Shown: positions 1 to 8,741 of the stretch, piece after piece
Numbering within the stretch: position 1 is the stretch's first letter
Layout of the letters: each line of letters begins with the position of its first letter
Assembly (NCBI RefSeq): GCF_024509145.1
Contig: NC_071580.1
Location: 26,588,501 to 26,652,500 of the forward strand
Reading direction: 5' to 3'
Length of the DNA: 64,000 nt
DNA from: Vidua macroura
Lineage: Eukaryota > Chordata > Aves > Passeriformes > Viduidae
Made by a program: the position numbers and the translations under genes
The notes under the pieces: generated by a model
Told to the model about the DNA's origin: nothing
What the model saw: the letters and a program-made list of their open reading frames with translations, nothing else
Database searches by the model: none

Positions 1-919
1 TCATTTCTTTTTGTGAGTCATTTGCAGGCAAGCAGCTTTGTGCACATTTTCCAAGAGCTGGTCGGGGGTACTAATTCTAGCTATGGGATCTCCCCTTTCC
101 AAGGGGCTTGTTCCCCCGGCCCAAAAAGCTGCACGCTGTGTCAGGGACCATGTGTCACCTTTCTCTCCTGTTGTTAAGAAGACACCATGTCCCCAATACC
201 CACTGGCTTCCTGTTCAGTGAATTGAATTTGATCACCACCAGTGAGGGACACCCGGAAAACATATTCTGTTTCTGATTCATGTGGAGGCTGTCCGTATTC
301 CCTTTTAAGCTTAGCTAGCTCGGTGGCCGTGTTTAGTTGTGATGGTATGCGTTTGGTTGTGATGTGAGGTTCCAGATCATCATCACTGAGATAGTTCTAC
401 TCTGTTTTAATCAAGGGTCTCAAGTGATGGCAGCAATGTTCCCCACAATTACTTGCTGCTTCAAGTTCTTGATGAGGATAGATTTGTTTAATGTGAGGAG
501 TTTCCTTCTCCTCAAGCTCTGTAGAGGAATCAGCATGATGTGATTTGTTAATATGTTCCTCTGTTAAGGCAGCTCGCAATGCATAGATCACATTTTTTTG
601 CTTCATAGAACTGTTTTTGCAAAATTTCAACTAGATTTTGAAGGGAGTCTATTATAGCACGTTCCTCACTTCTTCGCTCGAAGCCATTTTCTATAGCTGC
701 CATAAGACAAGCTCCCAAAACTGAGCAGAAGATAGTTTTATTTTTGCCCAGTTTGAATTTTGTTTCATGTTGTAATGAACACACTCTATCAAGAACATTT
801 TCTAAGTTCAACCAATTACTCTGTGCCCATTTTTCTCCTTCTGTAGAAGGTTTGGCATTGTGTTTGGCTAGTAGTGCATAAAATTCAGCTTTAATTTCAA
901 GGCTAAGATTGTCACTCAT
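1..919 (-). pseudogene. gag: ERV-B copy #0: gag-like gene, broken (window-edge copy)
   Basis: This is the first gene after the ERV-B leader. Its ATG is at 919, about 285 nt downstream of the primer binding site, which is the position expected of gag. The open block 919-548 (123 codons) begins MSDNLSLEIKAEF and is rich in Leu, Lys and Glu, so it may be helical. A run of seven T at 593-599 shifts the frame. The second block (630-397) ends at a TAG at 397-399. A third block in the second block's frame runs to a TGA at 1-3. I see no CX2CX4HX4C zinc knuckle. The gag assignment rests on position and on a vague resemblance to avian ENS-1/ERNI-type ERV proteins, which needs a database search. The copy is cut by the window start. 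Confidence 0.55.
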
Positions 920-1228
920 TTTGTGAAGGGACCAAAACCACGACAGGGAGCTACAAACTTAAGTTCCACAAAACTACACAGCCCTCGCTGTGTCGCCCTT
1001 CGCTTCCCTGGCTGGGTGAAAGGACAATCATCTGCCTGGGAGGCTCTGCTTAGTTGCTTCAAGTTGTCCCTTCCTTCCCAGACCACATACACACAACAAC
1101 AACAAAACAACAGTGTCCCGCCCTTTGCACTAAGGGATCCTTTATGAATTGCCAAAGACAGTATGGGTGCCTTTTCAGCTGCAACCCTTCTGTCTAGACA
1201 GAAATCCTGTCCGTGACGCCAATTTTAA
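920..1228 (-). other. ERV-B 5' leader with primer binding site
   Basis: These 309 bp lie between the LTR and the gag-like ATG. Six nt after the LTR, at 1204-1221 (minus), the sequence reads TGGCGTCACGGACAGGAT. It begins with the TGG expected of a retroviral primer binding site. From memory it matches the 3' end of a serine tRNA (CGA-type) at 17 of 18 positions. The rest of the leader has a CA-rich stretch near 1090-1115 and no other recognisable signal. The GTCACG of the PBS is complementary to CGTGAC at the very end of U5, so a short U5-PBS hairpin is possible. Confidence 0.75.
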
Positions 1229-2096
1229 TGTCACGATCCGTTTCTTGCGGGGTGTCGTGATGGTTCTTTTCACCCATCCCAAAAGTGCAACAAAGGCAAA
1301 CAACAAGGGACTATCAGTTAATCACAACAAATGCACCTTTAGTAGGGGCCAAAACAGTAAACGCGATAGTGGGGATCTGAAAGGAGATAAAAGGTTAGAG
1401 AGAGAAGAGGGCTATGGGAATAGCTACCAACACAGGCGAGATCCTCAGTGCTCCGGACGATGGGGATCCGTCTGTCGTGTCGGGGGAGTCTTCGAAGTTC
1501 TGGCCGACTCGGGGCTCCAATTATAGTCCACAGAGGAGAGAGGGGGGGAACAAGTGTAATAATGAAAGTCCATTGTAATCGCCCCGAGGGAACGGGTGAG
1601 TCCACAGAAACCACCAAAGCAAGACGAATCCAATGAAGAATAAGTCCATTTGAATCACTGAAGGGAAACAGGTCATGTCATTAGTGGTCAGACCACCAAT
1701 TTCCCCTCCTCCCTATAGCAGGGGTCTCAGTCTCAGTCCTTGGGAGGAGGGTTCTCATTCTTTCTTTGTCACAGTGGTAACGAGGCAGATGAGGGGTCTT
1801 CAGTGAAGGACCGCGAGAGTCACCCCAAAAGTTCATTGGGCTTAAGAACGGAGATTAGAAGCAGGCCGCGCATCAGGCTGTCCCGTGCTGGCTCCATGTC
1901 AGGTCTTTGCCAAGTCCTTGCCAACTCCTTGCCAAGTTCTTACCAGGCCTTGTTGGGAACAGCCAGCATGACGGTTCAGTGGTCCCACCTGTGCTGTGTC
2001 CTGTTCTAAGCCGGAACTACAGTGGGGGAAGGGATTCTTTCTTGTGGCAATCGGAAGGCAGAATGGAAAATGAGGGGCTTCTGACGGGCTCTTACA
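1229..2096 (-). repeat. LTR-B1, 868 bp (5' LTR of ERV-B copy #0)
   Basis: The boundaries are the TG at 1229 and the CA ending at 2096 (TG...CA on either strand). The PBS abuts the left side and the duplicated target GCCTC (2097-2101) lies on the right. All nine LTR-B copies in the window are exactly 868 bp. This copy carries the variants gcGatag and gcCgactcggGgc. A short inverted repeat TCACGA/TCGTGA lies at its U5 end (1231-1236 and 1256-1261). I see no convincing AATAAA or TATA box. Confidence 0.9.
1907..1939 (-). promoter_or_regulatory. Triplicated 11-bp U3 motif in LTR-B
   Basis: Three consecutive 11-mers of the form TTGCCAAGTCC lie 157-190 bp inside the 5' end of the LTR, which is U3. 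On the transcribed strand each reads as TTGGCAAG, containing the nuclear factor I half-site TTGGC. Tandem repeats in U3 are typical retroviral enhancers, so an enhancer role is inferred. The same array occurs at 8023, 13715, 19408, 25525, 31216, 46622, 52315 and 58006. In LTR-B5 and LTR-B7 the second unit has become identical to the first (aaGtcc for aaCtcc). Confidence 0.5.
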
Positions 2097-2927
2097 GCCT
2101 CGCATTCACACACATTCATCCCCCCTTTATTCGCCCTGTAATGCAAAGGATCTCCCAGTTGCCGAGCCGTGGGGGCTTTTAGCCGCTCGGCACGAAGCTC
2201 GGGTAGCTGGTACATCTGAGGGTCCACCAGAAGAACGGGAGGGACACTCGGGCTGCTGAAATCCTGCTCGTTGATTGAAGGGTCGCAGAAGGGGCAAACA
2301 GGGAGACAACGAAGCAGTAGGGAGGCAGATTCCGAGAGCCCCGAAGGGCGGGGTGAGGATTCTTTTACTGCGTAGGGGTAGGAGGGTTTAGCATTCGAGG
2401 GTACAATCGGGAGAAGGCTAAAGGGAGGGGAAATATAACATTAACCAGTGGGGAAAAGGGAAAGGAGTGTTCTTGGTGGAAGAACCAAAGGGAAAACGTG
2501 GAACAGAGAAGATTCTAGGCTAAGGGGCAGACTTGAACAACAACTGACAGGACAGGGGGAGGGTACAATTCTCTTACGAAAGGGGGTGGAGAACTCATAC
2601 AACTGCTGTTTCCCATGGCAACCCTAGACTGCCTTCCCCAACCCCTCCCCCTGCACCAGTGACAGCTTTTAACACTGAAGGGCAGTGCTATTGTAAAACA
2701 AACACTTAACTCTTAGCCCAGCCGGGCTCGCTGGCTACTTTTGCAAGCTTTTTACCAACTAGCGATGCTTGTAAGCGGTGCTTGTAACTCCTAGCTTGTA
2801 CCACGCTCCCACTAGCTGCGCTATCAGCTAGCGGCGTTCAAAGCAGCTCCTCAAACCGCGGCTTGTGCCCGCGCGCCCGCTGCGCTATCAGCTGGGCCGC
2901 GCCTAAAGCACCTTTGCAAGCCCCGAC
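2097..2927 (-). other. ERV-A leader, 831 bp, interrupted by ERV-B
   Basis: This is the part of ERV-A between its 5' LTR and the ERV-B insertion. It starts (plus strand) with the ERV-B target duplication GCCTC at 2097-2101. No TGG-type primer binding site follows the LTR end at 2927; the first bases read GTCGGGGCTTGC, which at best is a decayed proline-type PBS. A minus-strand frame is open from 2440 to the junction (about 114 codons, no ATG), but across the insertion point it would stop within a few codons. A gag remnant is therefore possible but unsupported. The segment 2440-2790 is G-rich on the plus strand and shows nothing recognisable. Confidence 0.7.
2794..2921. repeat. Imperfect ~60-bp direct repeat in the ERV-A leader
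   Basis: Two diverged copies lie side by side (about 2794-2860 and 2861-2921). Both start with a GCTTGT motif and share GCTGCGCTATCAGCT. The segment is GC-rich and CpG-rich, and it immediately follows U5 in the transcript. A structured leader or packaging role is possible but not shown. The same pair occurs in the leaders at 19598, 31406 and 58196. Confidence 0.55.
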
Positions 2928-3550
2928 TGAAACGATACGCGGAAGAAATCAATAGACTCCATAACCTGGGGTAGTTATGAAGTGGGTACGTATGTCAGCG
3001 CCCGGCACAAGTGAGATAGCTCTCCAAAACTTGTGCCCCGAGCCTCAGTGTGACCCACACTTTTATTCTTAAAGACGTTCCATATGCAATACATTGCACA
3101 ACTTTTTCATGCATATTCCACCCCTGGCCCCGCCTGTCCTCGCTTCTCATGCGAAGTAAGTCCACGCCCTTCTGGGCCTGCGTGGTTTGCTGTGGTGGTC
3201 GTACGGGGGTCTCTTGGTGGTCCTGAGGCTGAAGATTGTGGTCTTCCTCATGATTGAACTTTTGAACTTTTCCTCTCTGCGCGTGCGCTTTTGGTCCTTT
3301 GGTGCTTATCTGAGTACGTCTGTCAGTCTTGATAGGCTTGGAGACAGAGGAGCTTCTTTATCTGGGTTCTTTCCTTCTTCTGGTATTGTTCTCTATGCAA
3401 GAAGCTTCAGAAATTTGCATTTTCCTATGCCCTTTGTACTAGGCAGAGGTTTCTGAAGTAAAAGGTTGAAAATTCAACACATAACTCTACAAGCTAAATT
3501 AGAAATGCTTCATTCATTTTGTTAACCTAACTCTAAAAATCTCTGCTTCA
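2928..3550 (-). repeat. LTR-A1, 623 bp, shared between two ERV-A proviruses and chimeric
   Basis: On its left is ERV-A leader and on its right a polypurine tract and pol-A, so it is at once the 5' LTR of unit 0 and the 3' LTR of unit 1. The left part carries the four variants of true 5' LTRs (c2950, c3044, t3083, c3178). From about 3361 onward it carries the variants of the true 3' LTR, including absence of a 15-bp insert. The crossover lies between 3179 and 3360. AATAAA (minus) is at 3062-3067, in a suitable place for the R/U5 polyadenylation signal. It has a unique variant (ttctGaag) shared only with LTR-A2. Confidence 0.9.
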
Positions 3551-3805
3551 GTCCCCCCTTTTCTTAAAATAGATTAAATTCTTTTACTACAGGGGTCTTG
3601 ATTTAAATTCTGATCTACTATCATGACCGTCCTCTTTCAGTAAGATTCTAGGAGTTGTAGAGAGTGATGTCAGACTGGCCATGTGTTTTAACATCCTCGA
3701 ATTCTACATGAGTGTTAAAGTAGACATCATTAAACTTACAGTAACTAAAATTAATAGGATTATAATTGGGTGACATAAAGTCTTCTAAACAGTGTATTTC
3801 ACTAG
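3551..3805 (-). other. ERV-A polypurine tract and 3' untranslated remnant (env absent)
   Basis: The minus strand reads AAGAAAAGGGGGGAC directly before the LTR (3551-3565), a textbook polypurine tract that primes plus-strand DNA synthesis. The remaining 240 bp up to the end of integrase have stops in all frames and no env motif. ERV-A has therefore lost env, or retains too little of it to recognise. Confidence 0.8.
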
Positions 3806-6562
3806 TTATGACTTGTGTTTATTAGCTAGTGATTGGTGCTGGATACACCAAGTTAAGAGACTTAACATACAGGAGGTTAGTGACATGTCTTGGGTAGACA
3901 TTCTCTTTCGCACCCCATATGGTTTTTCATAAAGCAATTCAAAGTGGTTTAGCTTTTCTTTACTCTTGGGTTTGGTTCGGATCTGCAGTAGTGCTAATGG
4001 GAGGGATTGAGTCCATGACAAATTAGCTTCTTGTCCCAATTGTACAATTTGTTGTTTGATCAAATGATTCATTTTTTTTACCTGACCACTTGATTGTGGG
4101 TTATATGGGGTGCGAAGTTCTCAGTCTATGTTCAAGTATTGGCTAACTTGTTGCACGAATTTTACAATAAAATGTGGTCCTCTATTTGAGGAGATTGTGG
4201 CCAGGACTCTAAAGCGTGGTATGTTTTCTTGTACCAATACCTTAGTTACTTCTTGAGCTTTAGAAGTCCTGGTGGGGAATGCTTCTGGCCATCCTGAAAA
4301 GGTATCTGTTAGCACCAGGAAAAACTTATACCCCCCTTTTCTTGGCAATTCTGTACAATCAATCTGCCATTGCTGCTCCGGCCCATGACCCTTCCTCATC
4401 TGGCTAAGCTTTGGTTTGGGAGTATTTTTGGGATTGGTCTGGAGGCAAAGGTCACATTGTCGAGTTGTAAATGTCTAGTTATGCTAGAGCATCAATACCC
4501 CAATGGTTTTCTGGTGTTCTTCCTTTATTAGGGACCATCATAAATAGGAGGGTAGAACTAATTTTCCTTCTATGGTGGCCCATCCCTCTTGGTTATAGTC
4601 TCCTTTTTGCTCATAGATTAATTTTTTTTCTGGTTTGTTGTATCTTGGCTTACCTTTAGGGCAAATTTGCCCGTCTTGCTGCTTCTTTTGCTTCCCTATC
4701 TGCCAGCTCGTTTCCTTCTTCCAATTCGGAGTTGATCTTCTGATGTGCCTTAATGTGCATGATCGCTACTTTCTCTGGTAACTGGACTGCTTCTAGAAGT
4801 CGCAGTACTTCTGATGCATCTTTAATATTTTTCCCTTGAGAGTTCAGCAGTCCTCTCTCTTTCTAAATGGCTCTGTGAGCATGCACTACTCCAAATGCAT
4901 ACTTCGAGTCCGTGTATATGTTTATTTCTTTCCCTCTTGCCAATTCTAGGGCCCGAGTTAGAGCAATTATCTCGGCCTTCTGTGCAGAGGTATTTGTTGG
5001 CAGGGGCCCAGATGATATTACTTCCTTGCACGTTGGAACTGCCTAGCCGGCGTGCCGTTTTCCACTGATGATATAACTGCTTCCATCAGTAAACGAGACT
5101 TCTGCATTCTCGAGAGGGGTGTCCTTCGAGTCAGGGCAGCTGGAGTAGGTGGCTTCAATGGTCTCCAGGCAGTCATGTTCCACTGGTTCCCCTTGGTTTC
5201 TACTGAGGAAGGAGGCTGGATTGACAATGTTAGCCACTACTATCTCTACATCATCTTGCTCCGCTATGATAGCTTGGTATCTCAGGAGCCGTTGTGGGGA
5301 AAGCCAATGCCCACCTTTTACCTCTAGCACTGCAGACACTGTGTGAGACACTAGCACAGTTCTTTTCTGGCCTAGGGTGAATTTGTGTGCCTCTTGGATG
5401 TTCAGGACGACTGCTGCAACAGCTCTGAGGCACCCAGGCCACCCTTTAGCTGCTGTATCCAATTGCTTAGAGAAGTAAGCCACTGCTCTCCGATATGGGC
5501 CCAGGTCCTGTGCTAGTATTCCTAAGGCGATTCCTTGCTTCTCATGGGAGAATAAAAGGAAAGGCTTACTCACGTCCGGCAATCTCAGGGCTGGAGCTGA
5601 CATGAGGGCTTTTTTCAGCTGGTTGAAAGCTTGCGTAGCTTCCTTTGTCTCTTGGATGTTCCTGCTTTCAGTTGCAATCAGTTCATAGAAGGGCTTAACA
5701 AACAGTCCATAGTTATAGATCCATAACCTGCACCACCCTGTCATCCTCAGGAAAGTTCGTAGTTCCTTTACCGTCTGAGGTTTTGGGGTCTGGCATATTG
5801 CCTCCTTCCGGCTTTGGCCCAAGGTACGTTGTCTAGCACTGACTTCGTAACCCAGATAAGTTACTTTCTGTTTTACTACTTGGGCTTTTTTCTTTGATAC
5901 TCGGTACCCTTGGAGCCCCAAAAAGTTCAAGAGGCTTATCGTCCAGGCCGTGCATGCTTCCCTTGTCCGTGTGGCTATCAGGATGTCATCTACGTACTCT
6001 AGCAACTTCCCTTCCTCTGGAGGGGCTTCTCAGGTCTCTAATTCTTTTGCAAGTTGTTCTCCAAACAAAGTGGGTGAGTTTTTGAATCCTTGTGGGAGTC
6101 TGGTCCATGTCAGTTGAGTTCTTGGCCCGCTCTTAGGATTTTCCCATTCAAATGCAAAAATTTTCTGGCTTCGTGGATAGGAAGGCAAAAGAAGGCATCT
6201 TTTAAATCTAAAACGGTAAACCAAGTTAGCTCGGGGGTTAAGCAAGTTAATAACGTGTAGGGATTGGCCACCACAGGATACAGATCCTCCGTGACCTTGT
6301 TTATGGCCCGCAGATCCTGTACTAACCGGTATGACCCATCAGGTTTACCAACTGGTAGGATAGGGGTATTAACACTTACATAACATAAGTTGGAACAAGG
6401 TATTATAGACAATATCATGGTCATCAATGGAAGCAATATTTGATGGAACTTTTTCAGTTCTGAGGGTTCGTAACTTGTGTTTGTCGGTGACAGCAGGGAA
6501 GCACAGTGAGGCTGCTTAACAGGGCAGGATGCATACATATACTTTCCTTCGTCTACATTCAC
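3806..6562 (-). pseudogene. pol: ERV-A pol, gammaretrovirus-like, broken (copy 1)
   Basis: Reading right to left: RT fingers/palm at 6562-6110 (GKPDGSYRLVQDLR; motif A VLDLKDAFF), then a frameshift near 6180, then LPQGFKNSPT at 6245-6030. After a TGA comes the YVDD active site (about 5996) and the rest of RT with the RNase H start FTDGSSY to 5043. A TAG at 5043-5045 separates this from the RNase H residues in AEIIAL, YTDSKYAF and HIKAHQ (about 4990-4740). Several stops follow before the integrase core at 4399-4121, which begins QQWQID. The final integrase block, after a TGA, contains LPLALLQIRT and FELLY and ends at 3806. The second and third residues of the integrase D,D(35)E triad are Asn and Lys, so the enzyme would be dead even if the reading frame were whole. 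Confidence 0.93.
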
Positions 6563-6765
6563 TTAACTTTATTTTACTTACTCTTACACATAACAAAACA
6601 ACCACAACAACAAGGTACCTTTTCTTTTTCAACACACCTATTACACTTGTAGGTGTCCCTGGCTAGTCCCAGTGTTCTTGGATACCCCTCAATCTAGCTG
6701 TGTGGTTCCCAACTCTAGATCCTGTCAGACTTCTCTTCAAACTGGCAAAATTTTTACTCAATCTT

Positions 6766-7036
6766 GGGTGCTCTCAACAACCCAGCAAACTTAATTCTGG
6801 GTGCTCTTGGAATGTTAATCCCTCAACCCAGCAGGTTTGACTTAACCCTGGATGCTCTTGGAACATTAATCCCTCAATCCAGCAGGTTTGAATCAACCCT
6901 GGATGCTCTTGGAACATTAATCCCTCAATCCAGCAGGTTTGAATCAACCCTGGATGCTCTTGGAATATTAATCCCTCAATCCAGCAGGTTTGATCTTGGA
7001 TGTTCTCGGGCATTCTTATCCCTCAATCCAGCAGAA
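6766..7036 (-). repeat. 51-bp tandem repeat in ERV-A, in frame as 17-residue units
   Basis: Three units of exactly 51 bp start at 6799, 6850 and 6901. They are flanked by a 33-bp partial unit (6766-6798), a 46-bp unit (6952-6997) and a diverged partial unit (6998-7036). Because 51 is divisible by three, the minus strand has an open block (7013-6774) with units of the form EHPGLIQTCWIEGLMFQ. No protein family is recognised and the plus strand is also open here, so coding is unproven. Copies occur at 24267-24537 and 45365-45635. Confidence 0.85.
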
Positions 7037-7152
7037 TTTTTAGGGGCCCCTCCTACACATTTTACCTTTTATTTTTCCCCAATAGATTATGCCAAGAAAA
7101 CCCTCTTTTTACCTTTTCATTAATTTTTTTTTCTAATTAATTACCTTTTACT

Positions 7153-7174
7153 CCCCCCCCGCCCCCCCCCCCCC
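7153..7174. repeat. C-homopolymer (G-run on the ERV strand)
   Basis: The sequence is C8-G-C13 on the plus strand. In unit 2 (24654-24676) it is C8-G-C14, and in unit 3 (45752-45773) C8-G-C13. The minus strand could form a G-quadruplex. The length difference may be real slippage or a sequencing error. Confidence 0.9.
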
Positions 7175-7344
7175 ACTAAGGGGTCCCACTCTTTCTCTGA
7201 GACCCAGTCCCAGGGGGGGTTCTATCACTCTTTTTATTACTCGCTTCGTCTCTTTACTGGCCGCTTTTCTCGCGAAAAAGACGGAAACGCAGCATGGGAG
7301 ACTGCCGCTCTCGCTTAGCAGGTCTGGGGTAACCAGCCCGCCTC

Positions 7345-8212
7345 TGTCACGATCCGCTTCTTCCGGGGTGTCGTGATGGTTCTTTTCACCCATCCCAAAA
7401 GTGCAACAAAGGCAAACAACAAGGGACTATCAGTTAATCACAACAAATGCACCTTTAGTAGGGGCCAAAACAGTAAACGCGATAGTGGGGATCTGAAAGG
7501 AGATAAAAGGTTAGAGAGAGAAGAGGGCTATGGGAATAGCTACCAACACAGGCGAGATCCTCAGTGCTCCGGACGATGGGGATCCGTCTGTCGTGTCGGG
7601 GGAGTCTTCGAAGTTCTGGTCGACTCGGGCCTCCAATTATAGTCCACAGAGGAGAGAGGGGGGGAACAAGTGTAATAATGAAAGTCCATTGTAATCGCCC
7701 CGAGGGAACGGGTGAGTCCACAGAAACCACCAAAGCAAGACGAATCCAATGAAGAATAAGTCCATTTGAATCACTGAAGGGAAACAGGTCATGTCATTAG
7801 TGGTCAGACCACCAATTTCCCCTCCTCCCTATAGCAGGGGTCTCAGTCTCAGTCCTTGGGAGGAGGGTTCTCATTCTTTCTTTGTCACAGTGGTAACGAG
7901 GCAGATGAGGGGTCTTCAGTGAAGGACCGCGAGAGTCACCCCAAAAGTTCATTGGGCTTAAGAACGGAGATTAGAAGCAGGCCGCGCATCAGGCTGTCCC
8001 GTGCTGGCTCCATGTCAGGTCTTTGCCAAGTCCTTGCCAACTCCTTGCCAAGTTCTTACCAGGCCTTGTTGGGAACAGCCAGCATGACGGTTCAGTGGTC
8101 CCACCTGTGCTGTGTCCTGTTCTAAGCCGGAACTACAGTGGGGGAAGGGATTCTTTCTTGTGGCAATCGGAAGGCAGAATGGAAAATGAGGGGCTTCTGA
8201 CGGGCTCTTACA
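7345..8212 (-). repeat. LTR-B2, 868 bp (outer 3' LTR, unit 1)
   Basis: The target duplication is on its left and the 3' end of the ERV-B interior on its right. It carries cgC near the U5 end, a variant found only in the three outer 3' LTRs (B2, B5, B7), plus a private change (cttCcgg). Confidence 0.92.
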
Positions 8213-8741
8213 CCACCCCGTGACTGACGATTGCCCTCGAAAGATCTTCATCAGCAGGATTCCATGGTGTCGTCGTGGAGTCTTCAGGACTCGTCAAGTG
8301 TTGGCAGCAGGTCCCAGGGAAAAGAGAAGAGGAAAAGGGAAAGAAAGCGAAAACGGGAAAACTAAAACAATCACAACATATTAGTAATCACAACAAATTA
8401 TAATTAAACAATAAGCAAAATACAATTAGTAAATCAATAATAGTTATTTAAATAATAATCAATAGGAATCAATTAAACAATAAATTGATCAAATAATAAG
8501 CCAGTATCATCAATATTAAACAGTAAAGTAATAAACCTAGTATAATCGATATTACTCAGTACAATTTTATAAACAATAAACAAAAATAATTAAAACAGCG
8601 ATTAGAACAAATCATAAAAGAAAATGATGTAAAACATATCTTCTAACCTTATCATCTTCTTGTGTCTACTGTCCTGGGAACATCTCTAGTGTAAAGGATG
8701 TCGGCCAAGTGGTGTGCATTAATTATAGATGTTAATTTTGT
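8213..8741 (-). other. ERV-B 3' untranslated region, AT-rich (B#1)
   Basis: These 529 bp lie between the env stop and the 3' LTR. Roughly 8360-8640 is extremely AT-rich with many AATAAT/AACAAT-type words and no open frame. Next to the LTR the minus strand reads CACGGGGTGG, a poor candidate for a polypurine tract. Downstream of env in this family I see no accessory gene. Confidence 0.7.

Larger units (their letters stand above)
6563..7344 (-). other. ERV-A region between pol and the ERV-B insertion (gag/pro missing)
   Basis: In a gammaretrovirus, gag C-terminus and protease should lie here, but I see neither a zinc knuckle nor a DTG protease motif. Contents: an unremarkable 200-bp stretch at 6563-6765, a 51-bp tandem repeat at 6766-7036, an AT-rich stretch at 7037-7150, a C/G homopolymer at 7153-7174, and a CpG-containing stretch to 7344. 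The last five bases (7340-7344, GCCTC) are the target duplication of ERV-B. Confidence 0.65.

Noticed and set aside
1204..1221. tRNA gene
   Set aside because: Only the 18-nt primer-binding match is present, with no cloverleaf.
1149..1526. 125-codon plus-strand frame across the PBS and LTR-B
   Set aside because: It is antisense to the provirus, spans a noncoding border, and is open only through LTR composition.
2097..2440. ERV-A gag N-terminus in the open minus frame of the leader
   Set aside because: No ATG and no gag motif, and the frame would close a few codons beyond the ERV-B insertion point.
6766..7036. CRISPR-like array
   Set aside because: Units are adjacent 51-bp repeats with no unique spacers, in vertebrate DNA.
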